DNA of 64,000 bases from Hymenopellis radicata. Lineage: Eukaryota; Basidiomycota; Agaricomycetes; Agaricales; Physalacriaceae. How positions within the stretch are numbered: the first letter of the stretch is position 1; every line of letters starts with the position of its first letter. Below the pieces are notes generated by a model. It saw nothing but the letters and a program-made list of their open reading frames with translations. It did not search any database and had not been told where the DNA came from. Location: contig JADNRX010000033.1 in the NCBI GenBank assembly GCA_015501595.1, positions 186,001-250,000 on the forward strand. Reading direction: 5' to 3'. Positions 1 to 11,000 of this stretch are shown piece after piece. The translations under genes were made by a program, and so were the position numbers.

Positions 1-156
1 GCAAGCGACAACTTGTGTGTACCTGTTTACCAATAAAGTATGAGTAGTATACCCACCGTCACATTCCCTTGACACGACTACGGCATTACTTTCTGCTTCA
101 CTTCCATTCATCCACTCGCAGAGGGCTTATTCGTCTTGTATTTCTACGCGCCAGCC

Positions 157-2400
157 ATGAGTACTAACTGGAAAGCTCCAATGATGACACCTTTGGAAGG
201 TGAAAACCAAAAGAAACGCGTCGTATGTCTCCTGATCACCCGTTTGCGAGGGTGCTCTTGACTGGATGTCCTTCTAGTGTTATTTCTTTGACTCGGATAT
301 CGGAGGCTTCCATTATGGACCTGGTCACCCGTGAGTCACCTGAACTCGCTTATAATGCATTGTGTTTACTATAGTGTTCCCAAGAATGAAGCCAACACGG
401 ATAAGAATGTGCCATTCGCTTGTCATGAACTATGGCCTTTACAAGAAGATGGAGATTTTTGTGCGACTCGCAAGATTCTCGGTAATGTCTATACGCTGAT
501 TTTCACATCTATACAGCGTGCCAAACCTGCCACGAAACGCGAAATGACGCAGTTCCATTCCGACGAATACGTTGAATTTCTGAGTCGTATAAATCCGAGC
601 AACATGAACTCGTACATAAAGGAACAGCATAAATGTAAGTTTCACTTGGAGTTCGAGAATTCACATTGACCTATGCAGACAACGTCGGGGAGGACTGTCC
701 CGTATTTGATGGCCTGTTCGACTATTGTTCGATCTCTGCAGGGGGCTCCATGGGTAAATTCTATGCTGCATAAGTAGCATCCACAAGTTCTGATAGTCCC
801 GCTTACGCAGAGGGTGCCGCACGATTGAGTCGGGATAAGTGCGATATCGCTGTGAACTGGGCCGGTGGCCTTCATCATGCCAAAAAGAGCGAGGCGAGTG
901 GGTTTTGCTACGTAAACGGTGAGCCAGACGTGCATTCTCCATTTCTCGTGAACTCAATCGAAGCCAGACATCGTCTTGGGAATCCTAGAGCTTTTACGGT
1001 CAGTGCCTTCATATAAAATGTGCCCTCGTCGGCTTACATTGCCCCAAGATACCATAACCGCGTCCTTTACATTGACATCGACGTCCACCACGGTGATGGT
1101 GTAGAAGAGGCTTTTTACACTACAGATAGGGTCATGACTGTTAGCTTTCACAAGTACGGTGAATTCTTCCCCGGAACAGGTGAACTGCGCGTAAGCTTCT
1201 CAGCTGTTTTGAGATGGGAAACAAACTGATGTCTCTGAAGGACATTGGCGTCATGAAAGGAAAACACTATGCACTCAACTTCCCACTGCGCGACGGAATA
1301 TCAGATGAAAGTTATAAATCTGTATTCGAACCCGTCAGTCTACTTGTTTGACAGTGTCCCGCAACTCAAACACGCTACAGGTCATCAGGCAGGTCATGGA
1401 TTCATATGACCCATCAGCAATTGTGCTTCAGTGTGGTACTGACTCCCTTGCTGGCGACAAACTCGGAAACCTGAATCTCTCAATGAGAGGTAATTGCTCT
1501 CTACTTGCTCAATGCCCAAATTCATGATTTAGGCCATGCAAACTGTGTCAAATTCATCAAGTCATTCAACAAACCATTGTTGCTTCTCGGCGGTGGCGGC
1601 TATACGATGCGAAACGTCAGCCGAGCCTGGGCGTACGAAACTGGACTGGCGGCTGGGGTGGAACTAGGACCAGGTTTGTGGTCGTCTCGCACCTCGTACC
1701 TTGCGTTGAACGATCCTAGAAATTCCCGTCAATGAATACTACGAGTATTTTGGGCCAGACTATCAGCTGGATGTCAAATCCTCAAATGCTGATGATTTGA
1801 ACTCACGCTCATACCTGGATCGTGTGACACGAATAGTAATGGAAAACCTGCGTCATACTGGTGGACCACCAAGTGTCCAAATGCAAGGTACTTTCTTTCA
1901 GCTTCCAGAGACGTTTTGACTAACGGATTTATAGACATCCCTTCGATGCCTATCGATGAAGAAATGAATGATCCCAACGCCTACGAAGACCTTATTCCGA
2001 AGGATGAACGTCGGACACGTAGTATCTTGGACTCGCGGATTCAAGGAGATGGAGAATTGTCAGACTCCGACGACGAGGGTGAGGGTAATCGGAGAGACCA
2101 TGCATCTTATAAGAAACGGCGAATCAGGTCTCCTTCCCGGGAGCCTGCACATGGAATGAGTGTTGGTATCCTAGCCTCAGGTCCTACTCATGCACACGCT
2201 GGCCCAGCGGGCAGACCACTGTAGCCAAGGTCCTAGCGAAGATGGAGATTGATGAGCCGGAGGAGTCAAACGCCAGGATGGAGGGCTCAGACCATGCGTC
2301 TCTACACTCACCTCCCGCTGCAACCTCGCCGCAGGCAGGTTCTGCTCCTCCAGAGATCCCAACACCTGAACTTGAGCCCGGCGAGATGGTTGTAGATTAA
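157..2400 (+). CDS. RPD3: Class I histone deacetylase, Rpd3/HDAC1 type
   Basis: Zn-dependent lysine deacetylase acting on histone tails in Rpd3/Sin3-type nuclear co-repressor complexes. The spliced product starts [12 protein letters not shown] and carries the whole arginase-like HDAC fold: [18 protein letters not shown] with the His-His charge relay, [14 protein letters not shown] with the metal-binding Asp and His, [17 protein letters not shown] with the second metal Asp, and [19 protein letters not shown] with the catalytic Tyr. After the catalytic domain comes an acidic and basic tail ([10 protein letters not shown], then [11 protein letters not shown]) that ends [11 protein letters not shown] at TAA 2398-2400. 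The coding region is split into about ten exons. The last junction needs an intron ending at 2224 (donor 2166 or 2181) to restore the frame. The start is the first ATG in frame with the conserved N-terminus. The gene converges on the XPA gene 70 bp downstream. Family and function are secure; the tail exon boundary is less so. Confidence 0.95.
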
Positions 2401-2469
2401 TCTTTGGCGTTTTATGATGTGCTTTGATAAAACATCAGTCGGATTCAGAAAACGAAGCCAAGAAAACAG

Positions 2470-3602
2470 CTACAACTCTTCGTACTCTACGGTAAACCCA
2501 CACGTCTCACATGTTTGCTTTGTTGTGCCATCTGTCGTTTCTGTAGAATCGAATACATGCACATGTTCCTCGTCCTTTCGTCTCTGCCACACACCCTCCT
2601 TTGTCCGCCTCCTAAGATCTCGCAAGCTCTGCTCGAATTTCTTGTTCTTCTTTTTCTTTTTTTCGGCTGTACGTCTCTCGAATTCTGCGTCCAGCGCTTC
2701 AGGAGAACCCCACTTCTGCCACGCGAATTCCTCCACTTGCCATCTAAGAAACAGCATCATATTGGCATAAGTTGAACTATGAGGATTTGCTTTGAGGAGG
2801 TGGGGGAGAAGCTCATGGTCGCGTAATTCGGCTATACAGACACATTGAGTCGCAGCGATGCGTATGCGCAATGGATACTTACGATCAGTGAGGAGGTAAT
2901 CCTAATAAGCGTGATCAGCCTTGGTTGCTCTGACTTGGACATAGTGCACACCTCTCTACACTCTGACTTGGTTAGGAGGCTGTACTTTTCAGGAAACTTG
3001 TCTTGACAGCGCTTACAGACGCGACATGCGAAGATTTTGTTGTACACCTGGTCGATATCTATGGTGTTACATTCACGGCATCTGGGATTTTGGCTGGGAT
3101 CAAATGATATAGCTAACGGGGCCTTGTCATGAAGGCTCGAAAGGGTTTGACTCCAGCGCACCTGGCTCTAAGTTCTGCAACGCTCGTTGCTTTTCTAGAT
3201 TCTTCTCCCTCTTCTGCAACTCTTCGTCTACTTCTTTTCCGTCGTCAACGAGAAATCCTCCCTTCGAGTTGACCATTTTGGATAGATCGTATTCATAATA
3301 CGCGCCTAGGTGACTCTCGCGCGTTAGTCGACCGGGAGCTGTTGGGGAGTCTCCGCGGTGGCTTGCAGTGGTCGCTTCTTGTTTACATTAAGACGCGACG
3401 ATGAGGCAATAGCAGCTTCTTCTTCGCGTTGCTGCTGATTGCGCTTTGCTACAACGAATTGTCGTTAACGGCGTGTTTCGATGCTGGAGAACCATGGAAC
3501 ACCTTTGAGACGGTTCACTTCAAACTGGCGAGCCTGCTCCGGTGTGAGTGGGAGCGCCGTAGGCTGTGGCGGAGGTGTAACGGGTCTATCGTTGCTTGCC
3601 AT
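2470..3602 (-). CDS. RAD14: DNA repair protein Rad14/XPA
   Basis: Nucleotide-excision-repair damage-verification factor that binds kinked DNA and RPA in the nucleus. The N-terminus (MASNDRPVTPP, then LTPEQARQFEVNRL) matches the XPA leader helix. The core has YYEYDLSKMVNSKGGFLVDD, the four-cysteine zinc finger CRECNTIDIDQ...CRVCKRC, then KYSLLTKSECRE and the winged part ELRDHELLPHLLKANPHS with MLFLRWQVEEFAWQKWG. A Lys-rich helix follows, and the C-terminus ends CETCGFTVEYEEL with the conserved CxxCG/YEEL signature. One apparent frame change is explained by a 71-nt intron at 3316-3386, with a CTAAC branch site close to its acceptor. The ATG at 3602 is the first in frame. It lies 206 bp from the divergently transcribed thioesterase gene. 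Confidence 0.93.
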
Positions 3603-3808
3603 TCTACAATGTCAATACCGTCAAACATGAACTGGTGAAAGTCAAAATCAGAGAGTCATTCAATGATTGTCTCAGCATGACGAAGCCGTACTACCGGAAC
3701 CGGTTATTGACATTGCCGGTTGCCGCGGCTACCTGCTCATCTTCCATGCATATTTAATACCGCTGAAATTTATTCACCCTGCCTCTTGAATACGCCCCCG
3801 GAAACATT

Positions 3809-5278
3809 ATGGACGACTCTTCGCTGAACAACCAGGCCGAACACGAACAAATTTCGACTGCCCTTGAGGTGGAACGACTCGAAGTAAACCTGTTTCGCTC
3901 AAAGTCTCTATGGCTACCTACTCGTGCTCGTGGGGTGTTTGGAGGGTATGGCTCCCTTCCTGTACGCATCGAACCATCTCATCTTCTTCAGGCAAGTCAT
4001 TAGCCAAGCCCTCGTCTCTGCCACAAACTGTGTAGAACCCGCGTTTGGACTTCATGTCAGTGCTCTATTCTTTGTGTATTTTCAATCTACTCATTAACCA
4101 TGTACAGTCCATGCATGTAAGAAGGGAACCATCCAATCGCGTTGAAGTCCTGATGATGTTCTTCTCAGTGCTATTTCTTGACCAGCGCGTCGCCGGCCAC
4201 TCCTATTGTATATTCCGTTGAGATTCTACGTCAAGGAAAATCCTACGTTACTTGCTCCGTCAAGGCTGTACAAAAGGGATCGATTATCTTTGTTTTGATG
4301 TGCTCCTTCCAGAAGCCCGAACCTTGGCAGCCTTCCCACCAATGGTCAATGCCTTCTGTACCGACACCCGAACAATGTTCCTACGAAGAAGAGCTGATCA
4401 CTCAAGCCAGCGAGGATAGTCAGATTCATCCCAGGGTTCGACAAATCTTGAAAACTTTTGCGGAGGTCAGTCCATATATACGAGATTTATTAGACCACCT
4501 GATGATTCTAAATCTGTAGGAGCGTTTAAGAAGTCCCATAGCAATTAAACGTGCTAAAGAGCATGAATTGTCATCCGATGGGAATGTAAGATACATGTAC
4601 TGGATGCAAGCTAAGAAGATACCTCATTATGAGGCCCATTTTCAAAAGGTGGTTGTCAGTTTCATCCAGAGGCTTCCTTTTCGCTCACATGTGTGCTAGT
4701 GTATTCTTGCGTATCTCTCGGACTTGTACCTGTGTGTACCCAGGCTTCGCTTCTTTCGCTTCACGTTCTCTGACCTCACATTTTCGCTAGCATCGGTGTT
4801 GCCGCCCGTATTTCGGGCTTGAAGCGCTATGCCAAAGGTCCTGATGCTCTAAGCATGTCGGTAAGTGTATAGAGGACAACATCTATATAATGTTGCTGAT
4901 ACGTCCCGACAGTCTACTATTGACCACGCTATCTATTTCTACGCGTGAGGACTCCTATTTACGTTCAAGAGCTAGTTGTCAATCTCAACTTTTGGTAGCG
5001 ATAACTTCGACTGTGGTGACTGGCTATTATATGTCGTGGGTAGTCTGTTTTACCCTGAGACTCCTCTCTGACCGCCTTTCAGATGGAATGTCCAAGAACC
5101 GCGTCGGGTCGCGGTATTGCTCGTGGTCAAGTGCGTGTACGATTGTCTCCGTGTTGACATTTACTTAGGACAATCCTAGCTGTTCACAAGAGGAGGCTCT
5201 TTGGTTGCTGTCACAACGCAGGAAGGCGTGGTTAGAGCAGGAATCCGGGGACCAGACGAAGTTCGCCCAAAACTATAG
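3809..5278 (+). CDS. Acyl-CoA thioesterase II (TesB/ACOT8 family), probably peroxisomal
   Basis: Double-hotdog thioesterase that hydrolyses acyl-CoA to free acid and CoA. The N-terminal hotdog shows GVFGG, then QVISQALVSATNCV, HCYFLTSASPATPIVYSVE and ILRQGKSYVTCSVKAVQKG. The C-terminal hotdog shows STIDHAIYFY, with the Asp of the Asp-Thr-Gln catalytic set, and RGIARGQLFTRGGSLVAVT with the Gln. The product ends EVRPKL at TAG 5276-5278. This terminal tripeptide is a weak variant of the SKL peroxisomal signal, which fits the peroxisomal ACOT8/Tes1 role in beta-oxidation, but targeting is inferred. At least six short introns interrupt the gene. The start ATG at 3809 begins MDDSSLNNQAEHE. I do not assign a yeast symbol because fungi often have several paralogues. 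Confidence 0.9.
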
Positions 5279-5462
5279 ACTAGACTATCTTACTCATCAT
5301 CACTAGTATCTTCAAATTAATCTATAGTATTTAATTTTCCCAGCCAATCTGACTGACTACTGACGCGCATATATTTGTCCCCGAGGTTGCTGGGATCCGT
5401 TAGACATCAGTGGCTGTGCACCCCACTTGCTCTCAACGGTCACTTGCTATTTCTTCTGAACG

Positions 5463-6695
5463 ATGTCTGAAGACGAAGTAAATCCTTATGAACTGTTGAG
5501 TGTTGAAATTGAGGCCAATGAACAAACTATACGTACAGCTTATCGTCAACGGTCTCTCAAAGTTCATCCTGATAGAGTGAGTCAATATTTACATCGGTCC
5601 ACACAACCTGACCTGCCTCGTCGATAGAATCCCAATAATCCGGACGCCGGTATGACTCACTGCTTCATACATGGCATATACTAACGGCGCAATCTCAGCA
5701 CGCAAATTCCATGAATTGAACCAAGCATATGAACTGCTACTAGATCCCCTACGGAGGTTGGCCCTCGATGCGAAGCTGCGTATAAAAGAAGCACGAAAGA
5801 CACGGTTTAAAACCTACGACAACAAGCGAAAGGTGCTTGTAGAGGAGCTTGAAGAACGGGAAAAGGCTTTCAAAAAGGCTCCCGTCGAGAAACAACAAGA
5901 AGAAGTCAAGCGATGGCATGACACGGAGCAGATCAAAGACGAAGGCCGACGGCTCAGGGAGGAGAAGGAGAAGGAGCTCAAGGCGCGCGAAATGGAAAAG
6001 CAGAATGTATTCAAACAGCACACTGCAAATGTTGATATGGATGAACCTCCCTCGATTCGTACGTCCGTCGTTTTCAGTAATGACACCTACTCACTTTGTT
6101 GCAGAACCAAACGACACAATCGTTCGTGTGAAGTACTCATTGTCGGATCGACCGGAGCTCACGACGAAAGACTCCTTTCTGCGCTTTTTGGCCCATTCGG
6201 ACCTACAGATACCGAAACTATCGTTCTTTCCTTGAAACCTTCCAAGAAAGCACCAAATAAAGGTCCCAAAACGGGCACCGCTCTGGTACCTTTCAAAAGG
6301 ATAGGTGACGCGTTTGCTGTCGTCTGCGCTAGCGGACGACCTGAACGAGGACTCAACGGTGTTGACATCGCCTGGGTTGGAGGGAAAGAACCTGCAATCA
6401 TAGGATGGTTAAAGTCTACGGGAAGGCTATCATCACAACCACTCACGGAACCACCCCAGTCCCAACAAACCGACACGCCGACTACGTTTTCTTCATTCCC
6501 GGAGACTCTTGTTAGTATACGTATTTCTTGAACCTTTTCCCTTGCTGACGTTCTTTGTAGCCTGACACATCTTTTCCTTCTGTGACCAGCACCTCGGCGG
6601 ATATAGACTATGAGTCCTTGACATTGATGCGTCTGCGCCAAGCGGAAAGGGAGAGGCTAGAGAAAGAAATTCGAGAACAGGAGGAGAACGAGTAG
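5463..6695 (+). CDS. J-domain plus RRM protein, DNAJC17/Cwf23-like splicing factor
   Basis: Spliceosome-associated Hsp40 that combines a J domain with an RNA-recognition motif. The start MSEDEVNPYELLSVE leads into the J domain: helix TIRTAYRQRSLKVHPDR with the HPD tripeptide, then ARKFHELNQAYELLLDP. A long charged coiled coil follows (about residues 90-200, rich in EEREKAF and REEKEKELKARE). The RRM region reads NDTIVRVKYSLSDRPELTTK, then FGPTDTETIVLSLK and GTALVPFKRIGDAF. The protein ends ERERLEKEIREQEENE at TAG 6693-6695. Domain order and length match DNAJC17. One oddity is described under findings: after the 46-nt intron 6059-6104 the RRM opens in one frame and continues in another near 6185-6200, as if one base were missing. 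Mapping from here to 6531 therefore needs checking. Confidence 0.85.
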
Positions 6696-6770
6696 CTCTC
6701 ATTGTATGGTAGTCTACCGTGGATACAGGAGTAGGAGAGTGGATATTTTATGCTGCATTCCGAGCAGCAC

Positions 6771-7813
6771 CTACTTCGCTAAGGGCCCGAGTGTTTCGGT
6801 TACGGTCTTCTTGAGCTGTGTTGAATGTAAGACGCGGCTCCAGGAAGAAGCATATCACTGACTGGTGGACTGGGTGGATTCTTTCCATCGAAATAATGCA
6901 GAATAAATTCGACTGACATCCAGTCGCTCTCAATGCCGCCCAGATCTCGGAATATCAGCGCTCGCGGCCGCCCTTGTGTAGGAGGGGTTAGAAATATATC
7001 CAAGGGCACATGCTTCTTTAGTGGAGAGTTGGGGAAGAGAGTCTTCAGTTTCCGCATCGGCGTGGCCAGTTCAATCGAGTCCTCTTCGGAAAGTTCGCCA
7101 GATTTCCTTCGCAATAGCATCCGGGCACCAACCGCACGAACAAACGCATCACGAAGATGTGTGAAGGAAGTATCGCGTGTAGGCACTGGAGTTGGAGTGA
7201 GAAAACGTGAATTACGGTCGTGATAAAAGTGTAATACCCAATCGGACAACACAAGCACATGAACGCACGACATTCTCGATTTTCTCGTCAACAGACATAC
7301 TTTCAGAAAGCTGTAACGGTTGAGTTGATTTGAGTTGACTATGGAACGCGTTCAGGACTGTTACCTTGAGGTCTGGATTGTTGAGGTCCGCGTAGAAGCC
7401 CACTGAATAGACTTTTATGCCGAGAAAAGAGACTGTCCTGACGCCCAATCCTATTAGGGTCATTGTCGGAGCGTGCGCCTTGTTCGTAATTCGTATTGAC
7501 TTGGGGAACGCGATTCCGGTTGCTGCATCGGCTGAGGGCGCAAGTAAGAAACGAAAGTGACGAGGATAATTTATAGCACACTGATAGTCTCCGGGTCCAA
7601 CAGTACGTCTGTATCAGAGGGTTGCTTGTTGTCCTCTGCATACACAGTGCTGAATAGCAGCGGACTCGCAATCAGGGCGCCTCCGAACAGGACTGTTTTT
7701 GTCAGAGTCTTCGGGGTCCATAGTCGAGAGGTGGTAAAGTGACGCGAATGGCGTGTAGCGGTCCAAGGCGTACGAGTACTAGGAATGGCTGCCAGCCGAC
7801 GTAGAAAGGACAT
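6771..7813 (-). CDS. Mitochondrial chalcone-isomerase-like protein, AIM18/AIM46 (Fmp22) family
   Basis: Fungal mitochondrial members of the chalcone-isomerase fold have no established enzymatic reaction; related yeast proteins are linked to mitochondrial inheritance and haem binding. The protein starts MSFLRRLAAIPSTRTP, a basic Ser/Thr-rich presequence, followed by one hydrophobic segment (TVLFGGALIASPLLFSTVYA). The CHI-like core shows GLGVRTVSFLGIKVYSVGFY and ADLNNPDLK, then SFTHLRDAFVRAVGARM and LPPLDIF-like strands near the C-terminus (DWMSVEFILHYFDG). I end the gene at the TAG complementary to 6771-6773, after a final spliced exon reading LKKTVTETLGPLAK. It converges on the DNAJC17 gene with 75 bp between stops and shares a 278-bp upstream gap with BLM10. 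Confidence 0.83.
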
Positions 7814-8046
7814 GGTTATGGTACGTTGACAAGCTCCAGTCGAGACCAGTAGACGGCTCGGGGTACGGGCCGAGAGCCGGGACGCGCGTCAACACGCTGC
7901 CACGACGATATTATTCTCGGTCAATTCCACTTGGATTTACCACAGCAGTGTGTTTGATTATTGATCGGACACTGCATTCATTTTGAAGGGCTTGCGTGTA
8001 CCCCATTTCAAGGAACGCGTAATCAGTTCGTCATCCTTTTCGCAGC

Positions 8047-8054
8047 TATATAAA
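8047..8054 (+). promoter_or_regulatory. TATA box of the BLM10 gene
   Basis: TATATAAA lies 38-45 nt upstream of the ATG at 8092, in the short divergent region shared with the AIM18-like gene. If it is functional, the 5' leader must be very short. A transcript starting slightly later could favour the second in-frame ATG at 8155. Confidence 0.5.
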
Positions 8055-8091
8055 GGAAACGCGTTCGGTCTGTCCTTGGCCCATCCCGATA

Positions 8092-11000
8092 ATGGACATC
8101 GTACTCACAGCATTCCTCTCAGATCTTTCACCTCAACACGACGCACCGCCTGCCATGGACGACGACGGGCTCTCCCTCTGCGACTCTCCGGGAGACCTCG
8201 CAGACCTGTCGATGGACCAACAGAAAGCGACTCTCCAATCTTACATTGATTCGTCGCCCTACGAGTGTGAATCCGAGGACGTCATGCAGGCTAGACTCGA
8301 GGCCATCGTTGGCAAGATTTACATTTGTGCCAAGTCCCAGAACTGGCTTGTCCTCACGACGTGGGACGGTATGCTTCAATGGTACGCATTCGGCATTTTG
8401 GTTCTCTTCCTACCATACCCACGATTGCTATACATGCAGCTGGTTGTTGATGAGATATCCCATGCCCAAGACGACGCGTGCCAAATTGGTTCGCCTGTAC
8501 TATGAGCTCTGTCTCACTCCGGGCATTGAAGCGCGCGTTATTCGGAGCTGGGCCGATATGCTCAATCGCTTGATTTCCAACAAGTCCGGAATGAAACGCA
8601 AGTTAGAGCCCGAGGACCTACAATTACCGTGGGAGCCACTATGGGAAGCCGTTAAGACTCATCTCTGGCACAAAGACAAAGTGCACGAATCTTCGTAGGC
8701 CGTTTATCTTGCTCGTGTAGACAGCCACTGAAAGTAATACTTTCAGACGTTCCTTGATCAATCTTCTCCTCTATGTCGCCGAACAGTCCAACCGATACTT
8801 TGCGCGCGAGGAAATCCTAAACATGCTAAATGCATTCATTCCTTTGCTCACGAGAGAAGTATGGTCTCATTTCTCATGTTTCGCCTTTCCTCTTATTCGT
8901 CTGCAGACGTACGCAGTGATGATACCGGTGCTCACGTCTTTCCTTCCTCCAAGTCATACACACCTCTATTTGCCGGTCCTTTTCAAGTTCTGGGAAGCCT
9001 TCAACTCATCCTTGATCGACGACCGTTTTCTGCATCTGGCTGGTCAGTTATCTGAGGAGCACGTTAGTGGACTCAGTGGTGAGGCGGGAGAAGGTGGTAC
9101 AGAGTGGAAAGATGTGGGCATTTGGTCCGAAACTGAATGGGACATCCTGGTTACCAAAGGGCTAGGGTCCATGAGTGAGTTTCCTTGTGCTAGTATTACT
9201 GCTACCTCACGTCCTTCTCAGATGTTCCAATTGGGCAAAGTAGGGTATGTGATTCCGTCTACGCCATTGCAAATGTTGAACGTACTGTGTAGGGTGCGTC
9301 GACTACTGCGAACCATGCCGACGGTCTGGGAGATAAATATGGCTACAAGGTCAAAAAGACTGTAGACCGATTTCGTATGTCGACTTCGCCTTGTTTTACA
9401 GTTGATGTCTGAATGCGTTCGACGTAGATTCCCTCGCCAAGATAATCGTCTACTCAATATCTGTAGATGGCCCAGTCCGGCAAACTATTGGACAGATCTC
9501 TAGAGACGCGCCTTCGCCTCCCGGTTACATCGGAGGCTCGAGAGCGTTGGACTCCCTGGGACGTTTAATCACCAGTACAGAGTCATTCTTTCATCCCTCT
9601 AATTCAGGAGCATGGACGGTCGCTGTAAGCTGATTGTTATCATTCTCTTATCTATTTCTAACGTTGTTACAAGCTGACTACGTTTCTTCATCGTGTAGTC
9701 GCTGAGTTCGCAAAAAGAGTCAAGCAGGAGGAGAAACCAGACTGCAAAACACCTATTGTAAGCCTTTCAGTAGTATCCACGAAGGGCTTGTCTGATATAG
9801 AAATCAGACTCACCGCGTAACACCAGCAATTGTTCGCGAGTTGGTCCATATTTTGCGGACACCCTCTCTGCTGGCCTTGTTCTCAAAGGATCCTCTCTGC
9901 GTCGGCTTCGCTCAAGGTGCACTGCGAGGAATGGCAATGCTACAACCGTCGCTGGTCATGCCTGATTTACTCGAACGAGCGTACGGTGGCTTAGAGGTTG
10001 TCAATGAAACTCACAGGACTACAGCAGTCCTCAGTATGCTATCCGGGATTGCCCGGCCGCTCGTCACAGAGAGTGTATGGCTTGGTGGCCAGAAACACCT
10101 GTTGCCCTTGTTGGAACTTTCATTACCAGGAATTGATCTGGTAAATATGTATGCCCTCATTCCTGGCACTCACTAATATCCCTTGACAAGAACGATCCAA
10201 GCAAGACTGTTTGCACCACTATGTTCATTGTTTCTGCCATCCAGCACGTCAAAATCGGCGATGTATCGATGCATCAATCCGGTGTCCCTCTCACCGATGA
10301 CATACCTGACGAAGGGAGGATGCAGGTTGACGATGACACTCGTCTTCCTGATGGTACGGAAACTCCGACGCCTATGCTGAGCCGAGCAGATGAGCGTGCT
10401 CTCGCTCGTGATAGCACTGCTGCTTTTGCAGGTGAATACTTTCGACCTTTGTCGACGAAATTCTGACCATTCTGATAGATTGGGTGGCCGCACTCTTCCG
10501 TCGTGTCATTGCATTGTACGAGAACCTCCCTGAGGAAGGTGGGCGGCGTAACACCACTGGCGGTAAACAGGAAGAGAGTGTTCTCAAGTCAATCAAGGCT
10601 ATGATGGACGTTGTTTGCTTGCATATGTCGGATCAGCTCTTTGACTTGATTTTGAATATGGCGTTTGATTATGCTAGTACCAACTCCAAGTCCAATGCAG
10701 TCAGAGCCTTTGGACAGCTTGTGGCGTGCCTTGCTCGCGTCCGTCCCGAGCAGACGCTCGCGAAATTCTTGCCCTTCTGTATGGCTCAGGTCGAAGAGGA
10801 ACTGCTTCACGGTGCATCTAGCATACGCACTACGGCGCCCACTGCAGCTGTACCATCAGATACAACATTTCATTGGAGTACGCCTTGTCTTCGCATTGGC
10901 CGCTGCGTTATTGATATTCTCTGTAGACTTAGCTATACTGCGAGGTTGTTTGGGATACGGCGGACCTTTGGTACGTGAAGCTTTCCCGCGCTTCTCGAAC

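Noticed and set aside
3316..3386. Apparent frameshift in the XPA/Rad14 gene between the N-terminal helix and the YYEYDLSK block
   Set aside because: A 71-nt intron with donor GTAAAC, branch CTAAC and acceptor GAG restores the frame exactly (SSSRLN joined to SHLGAYYEYD).
6159..6641. 160-codon minus-strand open frame
   Set aside because: It is the antisense shadow of the DNAJC17 RRM and tail exons.
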